From Eubacterium sp. (GTDB lineage Bacteria > Bacillota > Clostridia > Lachnospirales > Lachnospiraceae): a DNA stretch of 10,115 bases. Positions 1 to 7,758 of this stretch are shown here, one piece after another. The notes beneath the pieces were generated by a model that was given only the letters and a program-made list of their open reading frames with translations, searched no databases and was not told where the DNA came from. Each line of letters opens with the position of its first letter. The first letter of the stretch is position 1. Location of the stretch: NCBI GenBank assembly GCA_021442545.1, contig JABUSX010000193.1, positions 1-10,115 on the forward strand. The letters run 5' to 3'. The translations under genes and the position numbers were made by a program.

Positions 1-15
1 CCCAGTTCAAAAAAT

Positions 16-1461
16 TCATTCTCCGATCAGCCAGTCGTACAGTTCCTGATACTTCAGTGCCGATGTATGCCATGAATAATCTTTTTCCATCGCACGTTCT
101 GCGATCTTATTCCATTTTCGTTTGGCATCATAGTAAATGCGCTCTGCGTAGCGGATCGTTCCGAGCATCTCGTGAGCATTATAGTTTGTAAAGGAGAAAC
201 CCGTGCCTGTTTCTTCATATTCGTTATACGGTTCAACCGTATCCTTCAGTCCTCCGGTCTCACGAACGATCGGCACGGTTCCGTAGCGCAGGCTCATCAG
301 CTGTGAAAGCCCGCAGGGCTCAAACAGTGAAGGCATCAGGAACGCATCGCAGGATCCGTAAATTTTGTGCGAAAGAGCATTATTGTAGAAGATATTCGCA
401 CTGACTTTATCTCCGTACTTCCATGCATAATGCCGGAACATGTTTTCATACTTCGGATCACCCGTCCCGAGTACGACCAGCTGGATCGCATCCTGGCAGA
501 GTTCTTCCATCATATAAGCGATCAGGTCGAAGCCCTTCTGATCCGTCAGACGGGACACGACACCGATCATCATGGTTTTCGGATTTTCTTCCAGCCCGAG
601 TTCTTTCTGCAGAGCCACTTTGTTTTTAACCTTTTCGCGGCGGAAATTTTTAACGGAATAGTTACGCTCGAGATATTCATCCGTTTCGGGGTTGTATTCA
701 TCGTAGTCGATTCCGTTGACGATTCCCCGCAGATCATGTGACCTTGCACGAAGCAGACCGTCCAGTCCTTCTCCGTAAAACGGCATCTTGATTTCCTCCG
801 CATAGGTCTCGCTGACCGTCGTGATCGCATCCGCAAAAACAAGACCGCCCTTCAGATAATTTGCATCTTTGTTAAATTCCAGCTTATCCGAAGTAAAGTA
901 ATACTCGGAAAGACCTGTGATGCTCTTGATTGTCTCAAGATCCCACACACCCTGGAATTTCAGATTATGGATCGTCATGACAGATTTGATGCCGCGGTAA
1001 AAATCGCCGCCCTGGAAGCGTTCATGCAGATAAACCGGAATAAGACCGGTCTGCCAGTCATGGCAGTGAATCACGTCCGGTCTGAAATCCACGACCGGCA
1101 GGATCGAAAGAACGGCCTTTGAAAAAAAGGCGAACTTTTCAAGGTCCCAGGGCATACCCCCGTATATCTGATCCCCCGAAAAATGTTCTTCATTGTCTAT
1201 GAAATAAAAGGTGATCCCTTCATATTCCATACGGAAGATCCCGACATACTGGCTGCGCCAGTTCATATCCAGATAAAAATTAGAAACATACTGCATCTGT
1301 GAGGAATATTTTTCGGAAATAGCCTTGTATTTGGGAATAACAACCCGGCAGTCGAAATACTCCTTCGGGAAGCACTTGGGAAGAGAGCCGACAACATCAG
1401 CCAGACCACCGGTCTTGATAAACGGAACACACTCGGAAGCGGCAAACAAAATCTTTTTCAT
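16..1461 (-). CDS. glgA: Glycogen synthase (ADP-glucose type, GT5)
   Basis: A 481-residue cytoplasmic glycosyltransferase that moves glucose from ADP-glucose to the non-reducing end of an alpha-1,4-glucan. The length matches the bacterial GT5 family (about 475-490). Visible landmarks are the N-terminal ADP-glucose loop KTGGLADV at residues 16-23, HCHDWQ at 132-137, TIHNLKFQG at 163-171, NGIDYDEYNP at 249-258, RLTDQKG at 304-310 opening the second Rossmann half, and FEPCGLSQL at 380-388, which carries the family's conserved Glu and Cys. The ATG at 1461 has an AGAGG ribosome binding site at 1470-1474. The gene ends with TGA 15 bases from the window edge, so any downstream glg genes are out of view. 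It follows uvrB by 127 bp, and its own promoter lies in that gap. Identification is firm; membership in a glycogen operon cannot be judged here. Confidence 0.97.
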   Translation of the reverse strand: MKKILFAASECVPFIKTGGLADVVGSLPKCFPKEYFDCRVVIPKYKAISEKYSSQMQYVSNFYLDMNWRSQYVGIFRMEYEGITFYFIDNEEHFSGDQIYGGMPWDLEKFAFFSKAVLSILPVVDFRPDVIHCHDWQTGLIPVYLHERFQGGDFYRGIKSVMTIHNLKFQGVWDLETIKSITGLSEYYFTSDKLEFNKDANYLKGGLVFADAITTVSETYAEEIKMPFYGEGLDGLLRARSHDLRGIVNGIDYDEYNPETDEYLERNYSVKNFRREKVKNKVALQKELGLEENPKTMMIGVVSRLTDQKGFDLIAYMMEELCQDAIQLVVLGTGDPKYENMFRHYAWKYGDKVSANIFYNNALSHKIYGSCDAFLMPSLFEPCGLSQLMSLRYGTVPIVRETGGLKDTVEPYNEYEETGTGFSFTNYNAHEMLGTIRYAERIYYDAKRKWNKIAERAMEKDYSWHTSALKYQELYDWLIGE

Positions 1462-1501
1462 GATGATATCCTCTTATCTGTGTTACTCATATTTTCACCA
1501 T

Positions 1502-1531
1502 AGTATGAAGGAAAATTTCATAAGCTGTCAA
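1502..1531 (-). promoter_or_regulatory. glgA promoter with overlapping inverted repeat
   Basis: On the minus strand a perfect TTGACA (1526-1531) and a CATACT -10 (1502-1507, 4/6 matches) are separated by 18 bp, putting the transcript start near 1495 and giving a leader of about 34 nt before the glgA ATG. A 6-bp inverted repeat, TATGAA-N7-TTCATA (1504-1522), fills the spacer and part of the -10 box, a typical place for a repressor site. The sequence is seen directly; promoter activity is inferred. Confidence 0.6.
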
Positions 1532-1588
1532 GCTATTTTGTTCAGATTTTCTTAATTCGGATCCGGAGTAAACGGGTCTTTCGAAATT

Positions 1589-3571
1589 TCAATCCATTTC
1601 ATGCAGAGCCTTCTTTAATTCCAGCATTCGATCCCTCAATTCGGCTGCCGTTTCAAAGTTCAGATCCAAAGCGGCCGCCTTCATCTGTTTTTCCACCTTT
1701 CCGATCAGGCTTTCCAGTTCACCGCGGTTCATGGATTCCGGATCTTTTTCAAACTGCTCTTCCTTTTCAGCAACTTCCCGCGAAATACGGATCAGATCCC
1801 GTACGGCCTTTTTAATTGTTTTCGGTGTGATCTGATGCTCCCGGTTATATGCTTCCTGTTTTTCTCTGCGCCGGTTTGTTTCCTCAATGGCATTTTTCAT
1901 GGAATCGGTCATCGTATCCGCATACATGATCACGTGTCCTTCCGCATTACGTGCCGCCCTTCCGATCGTCTGGATCAGCGAAACCTCGGAACGAAGGAAG
2001 CCTTCCTTATCCGCATCCAGGATTGCGACCAGTGAAATCTCCGGAATGTCCAGTCCTTCCCGGAGCAGGTTAATTCCGATCAGGACATCAAATACATCCA
2101 GACGCATATCCCGTATGATTCTCGCCCGATCCAGCGCATCGATATCGGAATGCATATATTCCACACGGATCCCTTCTTCTTTCATATATTTCGTAAGGTC
2201 TTCCGCCATGCGTTTGGTCAATGTAGTGACAAGTACCTTGCTGCCCCGCCCGGTTTCCTTCCGGATCTCTCCGATCAGGTCATCGATCTGCCCCTTTGCC
2301 TTTCTTACTTCGACCTGCGGATCCAGAAGGCCCGTCGGGCGAATGATCTGTTCGGCACGCAGAAGCTCATGTTCCGCCTCATAGTCTCCGGGCGTTGCCG
2401 AAACAAAGAGAATCTGATCGATCTTCTCCTCAAATTCCCCAAATGAAAGGGGCCGGTTATCCAGAGCAGACGGAAGACGGAACCCGTAATCCACCAGAGT
2501 CGTCTTGCGGGAACGGTCTCCTGCATGCATGGCACCGATCTGCGGAATTGTCTTATGGGATTCATCGATGATAATCAGAAAGTCTTCCGGGAAGAAATCC
2601 ATCAGGGTATACGGAGGATGTCCGGGTTTCAGCCCCGACAGATAGCGGGAATAGTTTTCAATCCCGGAACAGATGCCTGTTTCCCGCAGCATTTCCACAT
2701 CAAAGGCGGTCCTTTCTTCTATCCTCTGCGCTTCGAGGAGTTTTCCTTCTCCTTTAAAAAATCCGATCCTTTCTTCCAGCTCCTTTTCGATTGCATCCGC
2801 TGCCGTACGGATCGTTTCGGCAGGCACCACATAATGCGAAGCCGGATCGATATGCGCAAAACGCAGGTCTGCCTTTGATTTGCCCGTCAGCAGATCAAAG
2901 GCCGTAATCCGGTCGATCTCATCCCCGAAAAATTCAACACGGATGCCTTCTTCGCTGCGTTCGGCCGGAACGATTTCAATAACGTCTCCGCGCACGCGGA
3001 AGGTTCCCCTGTGAAAATCGATCTCGTTGCGTTCATACTGTATATTGATCAGATCACGTATAACCTCATCCCTGTCCTTCTGCATACCGGGACGAAGAGG
3101 AATGATCATCTCTTCGTAGTCCTTCGGACTTCCCAGACCATAGATACACGATACGCTCGAAACAACGATCACATCCCTTCTCTCGATCAGAGACGAAGTT
3201 GCCGAAAGGCGCAGCTTATCGATTTCTTCATTCCGGGAGGAATCTTTGGCAATATAGGTATCCGATGAAGGCACATAAGCCTCCGGCTGATAGTAATCGT
3301 AATAACTCACAAAATATTCCACGGCATTTTCCGGGAAGAATTCCCGGAACTCTGAATACAGCTGAGCCGCCAATGTTTTATTATGCGCGATCACCAGGGT
3401 TGGTTTCTTCAGTTCACGTATGACATTTGCCATCGTAAATGTCTTGCCCGATCCGGTAGAGCCGAGCAAAGTCTGGCACTGGTTTCCCTCACGAAAACCA
3501 TTTACCAGTTCCCGGATCGCCTGAGGCTGATCTCCTGTCGGTTCAAATTCAGAATGCAGAACAAAATCCAT
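1589..3571 (-). CDS. uvrB: Excinuclease ABC subunit B (UvrB)
   Basis: A 660-residue DNA damage recognition subunit of nucleotide excision repair. It is a helicase-fold ATPase that is loaded by UvrA, verifies the lesion and recruits UvrC for incision. Walker A GSTGSGKT is at residues 37-44. The beta-hairpin region that inserts between strands ([12 protein letters not shown]) starts near 90. The Walker B/DEAH-like motif is DESH at 336-339, motif [11 protein letters not shown] is at 534-542, and a UVR domain that contacts UvrC occupies about 617-652. Length is normal for the family. Residue 340 after DESH is Lys, where UvrB proteins I remember have Val or Met. The ATG is 7 bp after the ctpA stop, and the nearest Shine-Dalgarno-like stretch (AAAGGA, about 3589-3594) is about 16 nt away, so translation probably depends on coupling to ctpA. 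No convincing terminator follows the gene. Confidence 0.98.
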   Translation of the reverse strand: MDFVLHSEFEPTGDQPQAIRELVNGFREGNQCQTLLGSTGSGKTFTMANVIRELKKPTLVIAHNKTLAAQLYSEFREFFPENAVEYFVSYYDYYQPEAYVPSSDTYIAKDSSRNEEIDKLRLSATSSLIERRDVIVVSSVSCIYGLGSPKDYEEMIIPLRPGMQKDRDEVIRDLINIQYERNEIDFHRGTFRVRGDVIEIVPAERSEEGIRVEFFGDEIDRITAFDLLTGKSKADLRFAHIDPASHYVVPAETIRTAADAIEKELEERIGFFKGEGKLLEAQRIEERTAFDVEMLRETGICSGIENYSRYLSGLKPGHPPYTLMDFFPEDFLIIIDESHKTIPQIGAMHAGDRSRKTTLVDYGFRLPSALDNRPLSFGEFEEKIDQILFVSATPGDYEAEHELLRAEQIIRPTGLLDPQVEVRKAKGQIDDLIGEIRKETGRGSKVLVTTLTKRMAEDLTKYMKEEGIRVEYMHSDIDALDRARIIRDMRLDVFDVLIGINLLREGLDIPEISLVAILDADKEGFLRSEVSLIQTIGRAARNAEGHVIMYADTMTDSMKNAIEETNRRREKQEAYNREHQITPKTIKKAVRDLIRISREVAEKEEQFEKDPESMNRGELESLIGKVEKQMKAAALDLNFETAAELRDRMLELKKALHEMD

Positions 3572-3578
3572 AATGCGT

Positions 3579-4778
3579 TTACAACTTTCCTTTCAGCAGT
3601 TCAAGTGCTTTCTCAAGCTGCACATCTGTTGTATCCTTTTCCGTAAACTCCACGACCACATCCGGCGTAATCCCGACGCCGTCAATACTTTCATGGTTCG
3701 GCGTATAATAGGATGTTGTGGTAAGCTTAACCGCACTTCCGTCGGACAGGTTATACGTCTTCTGCTCAACACCTTTTCCGTAAGTCTGTTCACCGACTAT
3801 CGTTGCGATACCGTAATCCCGGATCGCTCCTGTCAGAATCTCAGAGGCACTTGCCGTATACCGGTTCACCAGAACGACCAGAGGTATGTCAATCGGCGTT
3901 TCCCCGCTGCTGTCCTGGTGGGTTTCCGCCTTATCTCTTTCCTTCTCATAGACGATCACACCTTTCGGCAGAATCTGATTTCCCGTATCCACACAGGCCG
4001 TGACCAGACCGCCCAGATTATTGCGGAGATCCAGGATCATTGCCTGCATACCTTCTTCCTGCAGGGCCGCATAGGCCTCAGCAAACTGAGAGGAAGTGAG
4101 ATCGTTAAACGTACTTATGCAGATATAACCGATCTGATCACTCAGCATAATGCCTGCAGCCGCAACCGTTTCGATCTCTGCTTTTACCATTGAGAGTTCA
4201 AAAGGCTTTTCCTCCCCTTCCCGAAGAATTGTCAGCGTCACGCTGTCCCCGGACTCCTGAACCGCCGCGGAAACTTCCGTACCGTCGAGCCCTGTCATGT
4301 CGGCTCCGTTTACAGCCAGAATGCGGTCTCCTTCTTCCACGCCGGCCTCTGCAGCCGGTGAATCTTCGATCACGGAAACGACCATCGGATCTCCGGATTC
4401 CGGATCCTGTGCGACCGTTATACCGATCCCCTTCGTCAGACCGGCATGTTTCCTCTTCATATCTTCATAATCCTGTTCCGTATAATACGCAGCATATTTA
4501 TCTCCCAGCCCAGACACCAGCCCGGCGATCATGGCATCTGTCTGCCCGCTTTCGTCTATCTCTTCGATATATTTCTTACGGAGGATGTTCTCTGTTTCGG
4601 AAACCTTCTTCATGGCTTCCAGAGATGCCGGATTCGTGATCGATCTGCGGACGGGAAGGGTATACCATATCGAAAATACCAGAAAACCGATGGCCGCGGT
4701 ACAGGCCACCCCGATCAGAAAAGAAGCTGTTGAAAATCTGCCTTTTTCCGGTTTAAAACGTTTATTATCTTCCGGCAT
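3579..4778 (-). CDS. S41 C-terminal processing protease (CtpA/CtpB type)
   Basis: A 399-residue membrane-anchored serine protease. A short charged N-terminus is followed by one hydrophobic segment (about residues 19-40), which would place the protease outside the membrane. A PDZ domain (about 113-198, with GIGITVAQ and the [14 protein letters not shown] stretch) precedes the S41 catalytic domain. The Ser/Lys/Gln set is intact: Ser310 in TASASEI, Lys335 in YGKGVEQ and Gln339, with spacings matching Bacillus CtpB and E. coli Prc. There is no C-terminal peptidoglycan-binding domain. In this family substrates include regulators of sporulation or envelope enzymes; the substrate here is unknown. 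The ATG has an AAAGGAAAG ribosome binding site (4782-4790). An intrinsic terminator ends only 23 bp upstream of the start, and uvrB follows 7 bp downstream. Family assignment is firm; the choice between ctpA and ctpB names is not. Confidence 0.94.
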   Translation of the reverse strand: MPEDNKRFKPEKGRFSTASFLIGVACTAAIGFLVFSIWYTLPVRRSITNPASLEAMKKVSETENILRKKYIEEIDESGQTDAMIAGLVSGLGDKYAAYYTEQDYEDMKRKHAGLTKGIGITVAQDPESGDPMVVSVIEDSPAAEAGVEEGDRILAVNGADMTGLDGTEVSAAVQESGDSVTLTILREGEEKPFELSMVKAEIETVAAAGIMLSDQIGYICISTFNDLTSSQFAEAYAALQEEGMQAMILDLRNNLGGLVTACVDTGNQILPKGVIVYEKERDKAETHQDSSGETPIDIPLVVLVNRYTASASEILTGAIRDYGIATIVGEQTYGKGVEQKTYNLSDGSAVKLTTTSYYTPNHESIDGVGITPDVVVEFTEKDTTDVQLEKALELLKGKL

Positions 4779-4801
4779 GATCTTTCCTTTCTGTTTTTAT
4801 G

Positions 4802-4833
4802 AAAAAAGCCCGCACCATTCCGGAAGCGGGCTT
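4802..4833 (-). terminator. Intrinsic terminator after ftsX, before ctpA
   Basis: On the minus strand an 8-bp stem, AAGCCCGC (4826-4833) with GCGGGCTT (4806-4813), closes a 12-nt loop and runs into six T residues (4802-4807, the last two shared with the stem). It lies 100 bp beyond the ftsX stop. Only 23 bp separate it from the ctpA ATG, and those bases hold the ctpA ribosome binding site, so there is almost no room for a promoter between them. Confidence 0.85.
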
Positions 4834-4837
4834 ATTG

Positions 4838-4851
4838 TATGCTGCAGCATA
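4838..4851. repeat. 14-bp perfect palindrome beside the terminator
   Basis: TATGCTGCAGCATA reads the same on both strands. It sits four bases from the terminator stem in the 154-bp gap between ftsX and ctpA. It could be a protein binding site. With no loop it is a poor hairpin, and chance is possible. The rest of this gap (4852-4932) holds a weak GGCAG/CTGCC inverted repeat and a very weak extended -10 candidate (TGTGATAAA on the minus strand), but no gene. Confidence 0.4.
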
Positions 4852-4932
4852 AAACGATTTCTGATCTTCTTTATCACAGGCCGTCCGCGGCAGAAAACAA
4901 ACCGGCTGCCTGACTTCCCTGCGAAGAGATCA

Positions 4933-5853
4933 TCAGACTTTCAGATGTTTCCGAATCGCACTGATCGTACCGATAAGTGCGATACCCACGCTCAGGATCA
5001 GACTGATCGGAAGCAGGTAGGTAAAGACTGTGTTGACCGGAAGCAGACCGTTCATGAAGTTCTCCAGAACGCTGAAGCGGCTCAGGATATGATCAACGGC
5101 GCTGTTATACAGGAAGTAGATAATGACAAGCGGAATAGCCGCACCGATCAGGCCGATCAGAATACCTTCCAGTATAAACGGAAGCCGCACAAAGGCATTC
5201 GTGGCTCCCATCAGCTTCATGATCGCGATCTCCTCCCGCCGGACATTGATACCTACGGCTATGGTATTACTGATCAGGAAGGCTGAAACAGCAAGCAGAA
5301 TCAGAATGATTACGATCGATACACCTGCAATCAGCTTATTGATCGTTGACAGGGTCGATGAAGCCTGCTGGCTCTGGTTAACCTGCCGCACTCCGGGCAT
5401 AGCCTTGATGTACTCAACGAGTTCATCCTGATACTCGATCTTCGTAGGATAGACTTCATAGTGTGCGGAATTAGCAAGCGGATTGTCGTTGTTATCCTTC
5501 CAGCCTTCTGCCGCCTTTTCATTTCCTTTGAAGTATTTTTCGGAGAAAGAATCCCAGGCCTCATCCGCCGAAACATAGCGGACATCCTTAACCATGTCTG
5601 TCTGATTCAGAATCGTCGAACCGATCGTATCAATTGTCGACTGATCCATTCCCTCTTCAAAGAAAACCGTAATTCCGACATTCCGTTCCACATTTCTGAG
5701 AACATAACTGAAGTTCAGAACAACGGAAAAAAACAATCCGAAAATAAAGATACAGGCGGCCATCGTTGCAATGGAAGCGAACGAGAACATTTTGTTCCGG
5801 GTAATGTTTTTAAACCCCTGGCCTGTATTATAAATAATACTGCTAATCTTCAA
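4933..5853 (-). CDS. ftsX: Cell division protein FtsX (ABC transporter permease-like)
   Basis: A 306-residue integral membrane partner of FtsE. FtsEX does not transport; it passes ATP hydrolysis through the membrane to control peptidoglycan hydrolases. There are four predicted membrane segments (about residues 25-47, 174-197, 224-249 and 275-297), with a large outer loop of about 125 residues between the first two, as expected for the hydrolase-contacting loop. The N-terminal GFKNITRNKMFS and the cytoplasmic RREEIAIMKLMGAT loop are family hallmarks. I place the start at TTG 5853 because an AAGAAGG ribosome binding site (5862-5868) lies exactly 8 nt upstream and the resulting MKISS start resembles relatives I remember. 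A GTG at 5862 (309 aa) is also open, but it overlaps that ribosome binding site. The gene overlaps the ftsE 3' end by 11 bp. No hydrolase gene follows directly. Confidence 0.95.
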   Translation of the reverse strand: MKISSIIYNTGQGFKNITRNKMFSFASIATMAACIFIFGLFFSVVLNFSYVLRNVERNVGITVFFEEGMDQSTIDTIGSTILNQTDMVKDVRYVSADEAWDSFSEKYFKGNEKAAEGWKDNNDNPLANSAHYEVYPTKIEYQDELVEYIKAMPGVRQVNQSQQASSTLSTINKLIAGVSIVIILILLAVSAFLISNTIAVGINVRREEIAIMKLMGATNAFVRLPFILEGILIGLIGAAIPLVIIYFLYNSAVDHILSRFSVLENFMNGLLPVNTVFTYLLPISLILSVGIALIGTISAIRKHLKV

Positions 5854-6559
5854 CGTAAACACCTTCTTTTTCGTCGCTTACTATGACGCCTTTCCGAAGA
5901 CGTATGACCCGCTTTCTCATCGTGTTGACGATCTCACGGTTATGCGTCACTACAAGCACGGTTGTTCCGCGCATATTGATCTCTTCCAGAAGATGCATGA
6001 TCTCTTCCGAATTCTTGGGATCCAGGTTTCCGGTCGGTTCATCCGCAAGAAGGATGGCCGGACGGTTTACGATCGCACGTGCCAGCGCAACCCTCTGCTG
6101 TTCTCCTCCGGAAAGCTCTTTCGGATATGAACGATATTTATCAGCCAGCCCGACCAGAGTCAGGACCTCGGGAACCCGTTTTTTTATAAAGCGGTTCGAT
6201 TTTTCAATAACGCGCTGTGCAAAGGCAATATTGTCATACACATTCCGATCCTTCAGAAGGCGGAAATCCTGGAAAACAACGCCGATCCCGCGCCTGTATT
6301 TCGCAATGCGCCCTCCATGCAGCTTGTCCAGATTTTTCCCGTTTACCATAATCTGTCCGGAAGTCGGATTCAGTTCTTTCAAAAGCAGTTCCACAAGTGT
6401 TGTCTTGCCGGATCCGCTGTCGCCGACAACAAAGACAAACTCGCCTCCATCGATCTGCAGAGAAAGATGATCGATCGCAGGATGCGTTCCGTGCTCATAG
6501 ACTTTCGTCACGTCATGCAGCGTGATCATGCTCACATCTCTCGCATTTTTTTGTTCCAT
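5843..6559 (-). CDS. ftsE: Cell division ATP-binding protein FtsE
   Basis: A 238-residue ABC ATPase on the inner face of the membrane that works with FtsX. Walker A is GDSGSGKTT at residues 46-54 (Thr-Thr rather than the commoner Ser-Thr). The Q-loop FQD is at 96-98, the ABC signature LSGGEQQ at 149-155, Walker B ILLADEP with the following TGNLD at 169-180, and the switch His at 206 in VVTHN. All catalytic elements are present. The ATG at 6559 is supported by a full TAAGGAG ribosome binding site 8 nt upstream. A second ATG ten codons in (6529) would give the more usual N-terminus but has only a weak site. The gene sits between the CdaR-like regulator and ftsX with no room for promoters, so the three are read as one unit. 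The ftsX start overlaps its 3' end. The identification as FtsE rather than another ABC ATPase rests on the FtsX neighbour and on the motif context. Confidence 0.96.
   Translation of the reverse strand: MEQKNARDVSMITLHDVTKVYEHGTHPAIDHLSLQIDGGEFVFVVGDSGSGKTTLVELLLKELNPTSGQIMVNGKNLDKLHGGRIAKYRRGIGVVFQDFRLLKDRNVYDNIAFAQRVIEKSNRFIKKRVPEVLTLVGLADKYRSYPKELSGGEQQRVALARAIVNRPAILLADEPTGNLDPKNSEEIMHLLEEINMRGTTVLVVTHNREIVNTMRKRVIRLRKGVIVSDEKEGVYVED
5862..5868 (-). promoter_or_regulatory. Ribosome binding site that sets the ftsX start
   Basis: AAGAAGG on the minus strand lies inside the end of ftsE, 8 nt before TTG 5853. The alternative GTG (5860-5862) shares the last G of this site, leaving no spacing, which argues against it. 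The overlap implies that ftsE and ftsX are translationally coupled. Confidence 0.65.
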
Positions 6560-6567
6560 ACGCTGTG

Positions 6568-6574
6568 CTCCTTA
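6568..6574 (-). promoter_or_regulatory. ftsE ribosome binding site containing the regulator's stop codon
   Basis: The minus strand reads TAAGGAG, a full match to the Shine-Dalgarno consensus, 8 nt before the ftsE ATG. Its first three bases are the TAA stop codon of the upstream regulator. Ribosomes ending the regulator therefore sit on the ftsE initiation site, which points to coupled translation and fixes the ATG at 6559 as the start. Confidence 0.85.
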
Positions 6575-7654
6575 GTATTCCAATGTTTCCATATACTTCA
6601 TATACTTTACGACCATCAAAGCAATCTTAAAGGTGATCGCATCTTCGAAGACCCGCAGATCCAGACCGGTGCTCTTCTGCAGCTTATCCAGTCTGTAGAC
6701 CAGTGTATTTCTGTGAATGTACAGCTGCCTGGATGTTTCGGAAACATTCAGATTGTTTTCAAAGAATTTATTGATCGTCGTCAGTGTTTCTTCATCAAAA
6801 TCATCCGGTGATTTTTTGGAGAAGATTTCCCGGATAAACATCTTGCATAACGGTATCGGAAGCTGATAGATCAGACGGCCGATGCCCAGAGAACTGTATG
6901 CAATGACCGAACGCCCGTCAAAAAAGATCTTCCCGACATCCATGGCCATTCTCGCCTCTTTATAGGAACGGGACACATCTTTGATCTCTTTCACGATCGT
7001 TCCGTACGCAATGTGGGTCTGTTCATCCGCTTCAAGCCCTACTGATCTGAGAATAGACTCCGCAAAAGCATCTGCCTCTGCATAGTTTTCGGGAGATACC
7101 AGTTCACGCACAATGATAATGCTTTTTTCATCGATCGTTGTGATAAAATCCCCCTGACGGGCATCCAGCTGACTCTTCAGATTTTCAACCGTGGCAAGCT
7201 CATGCTCGGGCGGTGTTTCAAGAATGTAGACCACTCTGGGGGCATCTGCATCGATACGAAGGCGCCGCGCACGATTGTAAATATCGACAAGCAGAAGATT
7301 GTCCAGAAGAAGGTTTTTGATAAAATGATCCTTGTCAAACCGTTCCTTATAGGCAATCAGCAGTCCCTGAATCTGGAAAGCTGTCATGCTGCCGATCGTC
7401 TGATCGTTGCTTCCTATCGACAAAAGGATATATTCCAGGCGGTTCTCGTCATGAATTTTGAAAAACTGAATATTTCCGATCGTCTGCGTGTCAGCCGGAG
7501 ATTCCGCAAATCTCACCAGATCCTCCCGGTCTGCCGAAAGATCCGGTCCGGTCACGATCAGCGTATTTCCATCAGCCGAATACAAGCCAAAATCGATACC
7601 TGTCAGTTTCTTTACTCCATCTAATGTGTTCTGAAGTATCTGGTTCGAAATCAT
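6572..7654 (-). CDS. CdaR/PucR-type transcriptional regulator, ligand unknown
   Basis: A 360-residue soluble DNA-binding protein. The C-terminus (about residues 288-345) is a PucR-type helix-turn-helix: LNVSETSRQLYIHRNTLVYR followed by LDKLQKSTGLDL. The middle (about 135-250) matches the degenerate GGDEF-like region of CdaR proteins, and the first 100 residues form a small-molecule sensing region of the diacid-recognition/GAF kind. No membrane segment is seen. The stretch RFDKDHFIKNLLLDNLLLVD (105-124) resembles a family I recall from Lachnospiraceae beside ftsE. The start is ATG 7654, which has AGAAGGG (7659-7665) 4 nt upstream; the frame is open to a TTG at 7684 with no such site. Relatives regulate sugar-diacid or purine/nitrogen genes, but ligand and targets cannot be read here. 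It lies 104 bp after glnN and is coupled to ftsE. Confidence 0.88.
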   Translation of the reverse strand: MISNQILQNTLDGVKKLTGIDFGLYSADGNTLIVTGPDLSADREDLVRFAESPADTQTIGNIQFFKIHDENRLEYILLSIGSNDQTIGSMTAFQIQGLLIAYKERFDKDHFIKNLLLDNLLLVDIYNRARRLRIDADAPRVVYILETPPEHELATVENLKSQLDARQGDFITTIDEKSIIIVRELVSPENYAEADAFAESILRSVGLEADEQTHIAYGTIVKEIKDVSRSYKEARMAMDVGKIFFDGRSVIAYSSLGIGRLIYQLPIPLCKMFIREIFSKKSPDDFDEETLTTINKFFENNLNVSETSRQLYIHRNTLVYRLDKLQKSTGLDLRVFEDAITFKIALMVVKYMKYMETLEY

Positions 7655-7658
7655 AAAA

Positions 7659-7665
7659 CCCTTCT
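7659..7665 (-). promoter_or_regulatory. Ribosome binding site that sets the regulator start
   Basis: AGAAGGG on the minus strand lies four bases before ATG 7654. It supports the 360-residue form over a 370-residue form beginning at TTG 7684, which lacks a ribosome binding site. Confidence 0.7.
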
Positions 7666-7695
7666 TTCTGCCGTATCCGGGCAAGTAACAACAGT

Positions 7696-7725
7696 ATTTT
7701 AATACAATCTGTATAAAAATGGAAG
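7696..7725 (-). promoter_or_regulatory. Possible weak promoter for the regulator-ftsEX unit
   Basis: In the 104-bp gap after glnN the minus strand has TAAAAT (7696-7701, 5/6 to the -10 consensus) with CTTCCA (7720-7725, 3/6 to the -35) at 18 bp spacing. The start would fall near 7689, giving a leader of about 35 nt. The -35 match is poor, so this may be chance in AT-rich DNA. Readthrough from glnN is the alternative, since no strong terminator separates the genes. Confidence 0.3.
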
Positions 7726-7758
7726 AGGAAATTAAAAAAATCGTAATATTTGATTCAT

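Noticed and set aside
1556..1568. Palindrome CGGATCCG after uvrB as a terminator
   Set aside because: It has no loop and no T run on the minus strand, so it cannot act as an intrinsic terminator.
3573..4193. 206-codon open frame on the plus strand opposite ctpA
   Set aside because: It lies antisense to a protein gene with intact catalytic motifs and encodes nothing recognisable. Its length is explained by the codon pattern of the real gene.
4531..5286. 251-codon plus-strand open frame crossing the ftsX-ctpA gap
   Set aside because: It is antisense to ctpA and ftsX for most of its length, runs through the terminator, and has no family features or ribosome binding site.
5883..6470. 195-codon plus-strand open frame opposite ftsE
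   Set aside because: It is rich in Arg and Ser, as expected for the reverse frame of an ABC ATPase gene, and has no domain signs.
7655..7684. Longer regulator start at TTG 7684
   Set aside because: There is no ribosome binding site before it, whereas ATG 7654 has one at good spacing, and the extra ten residues are unlike a conserved domain start.
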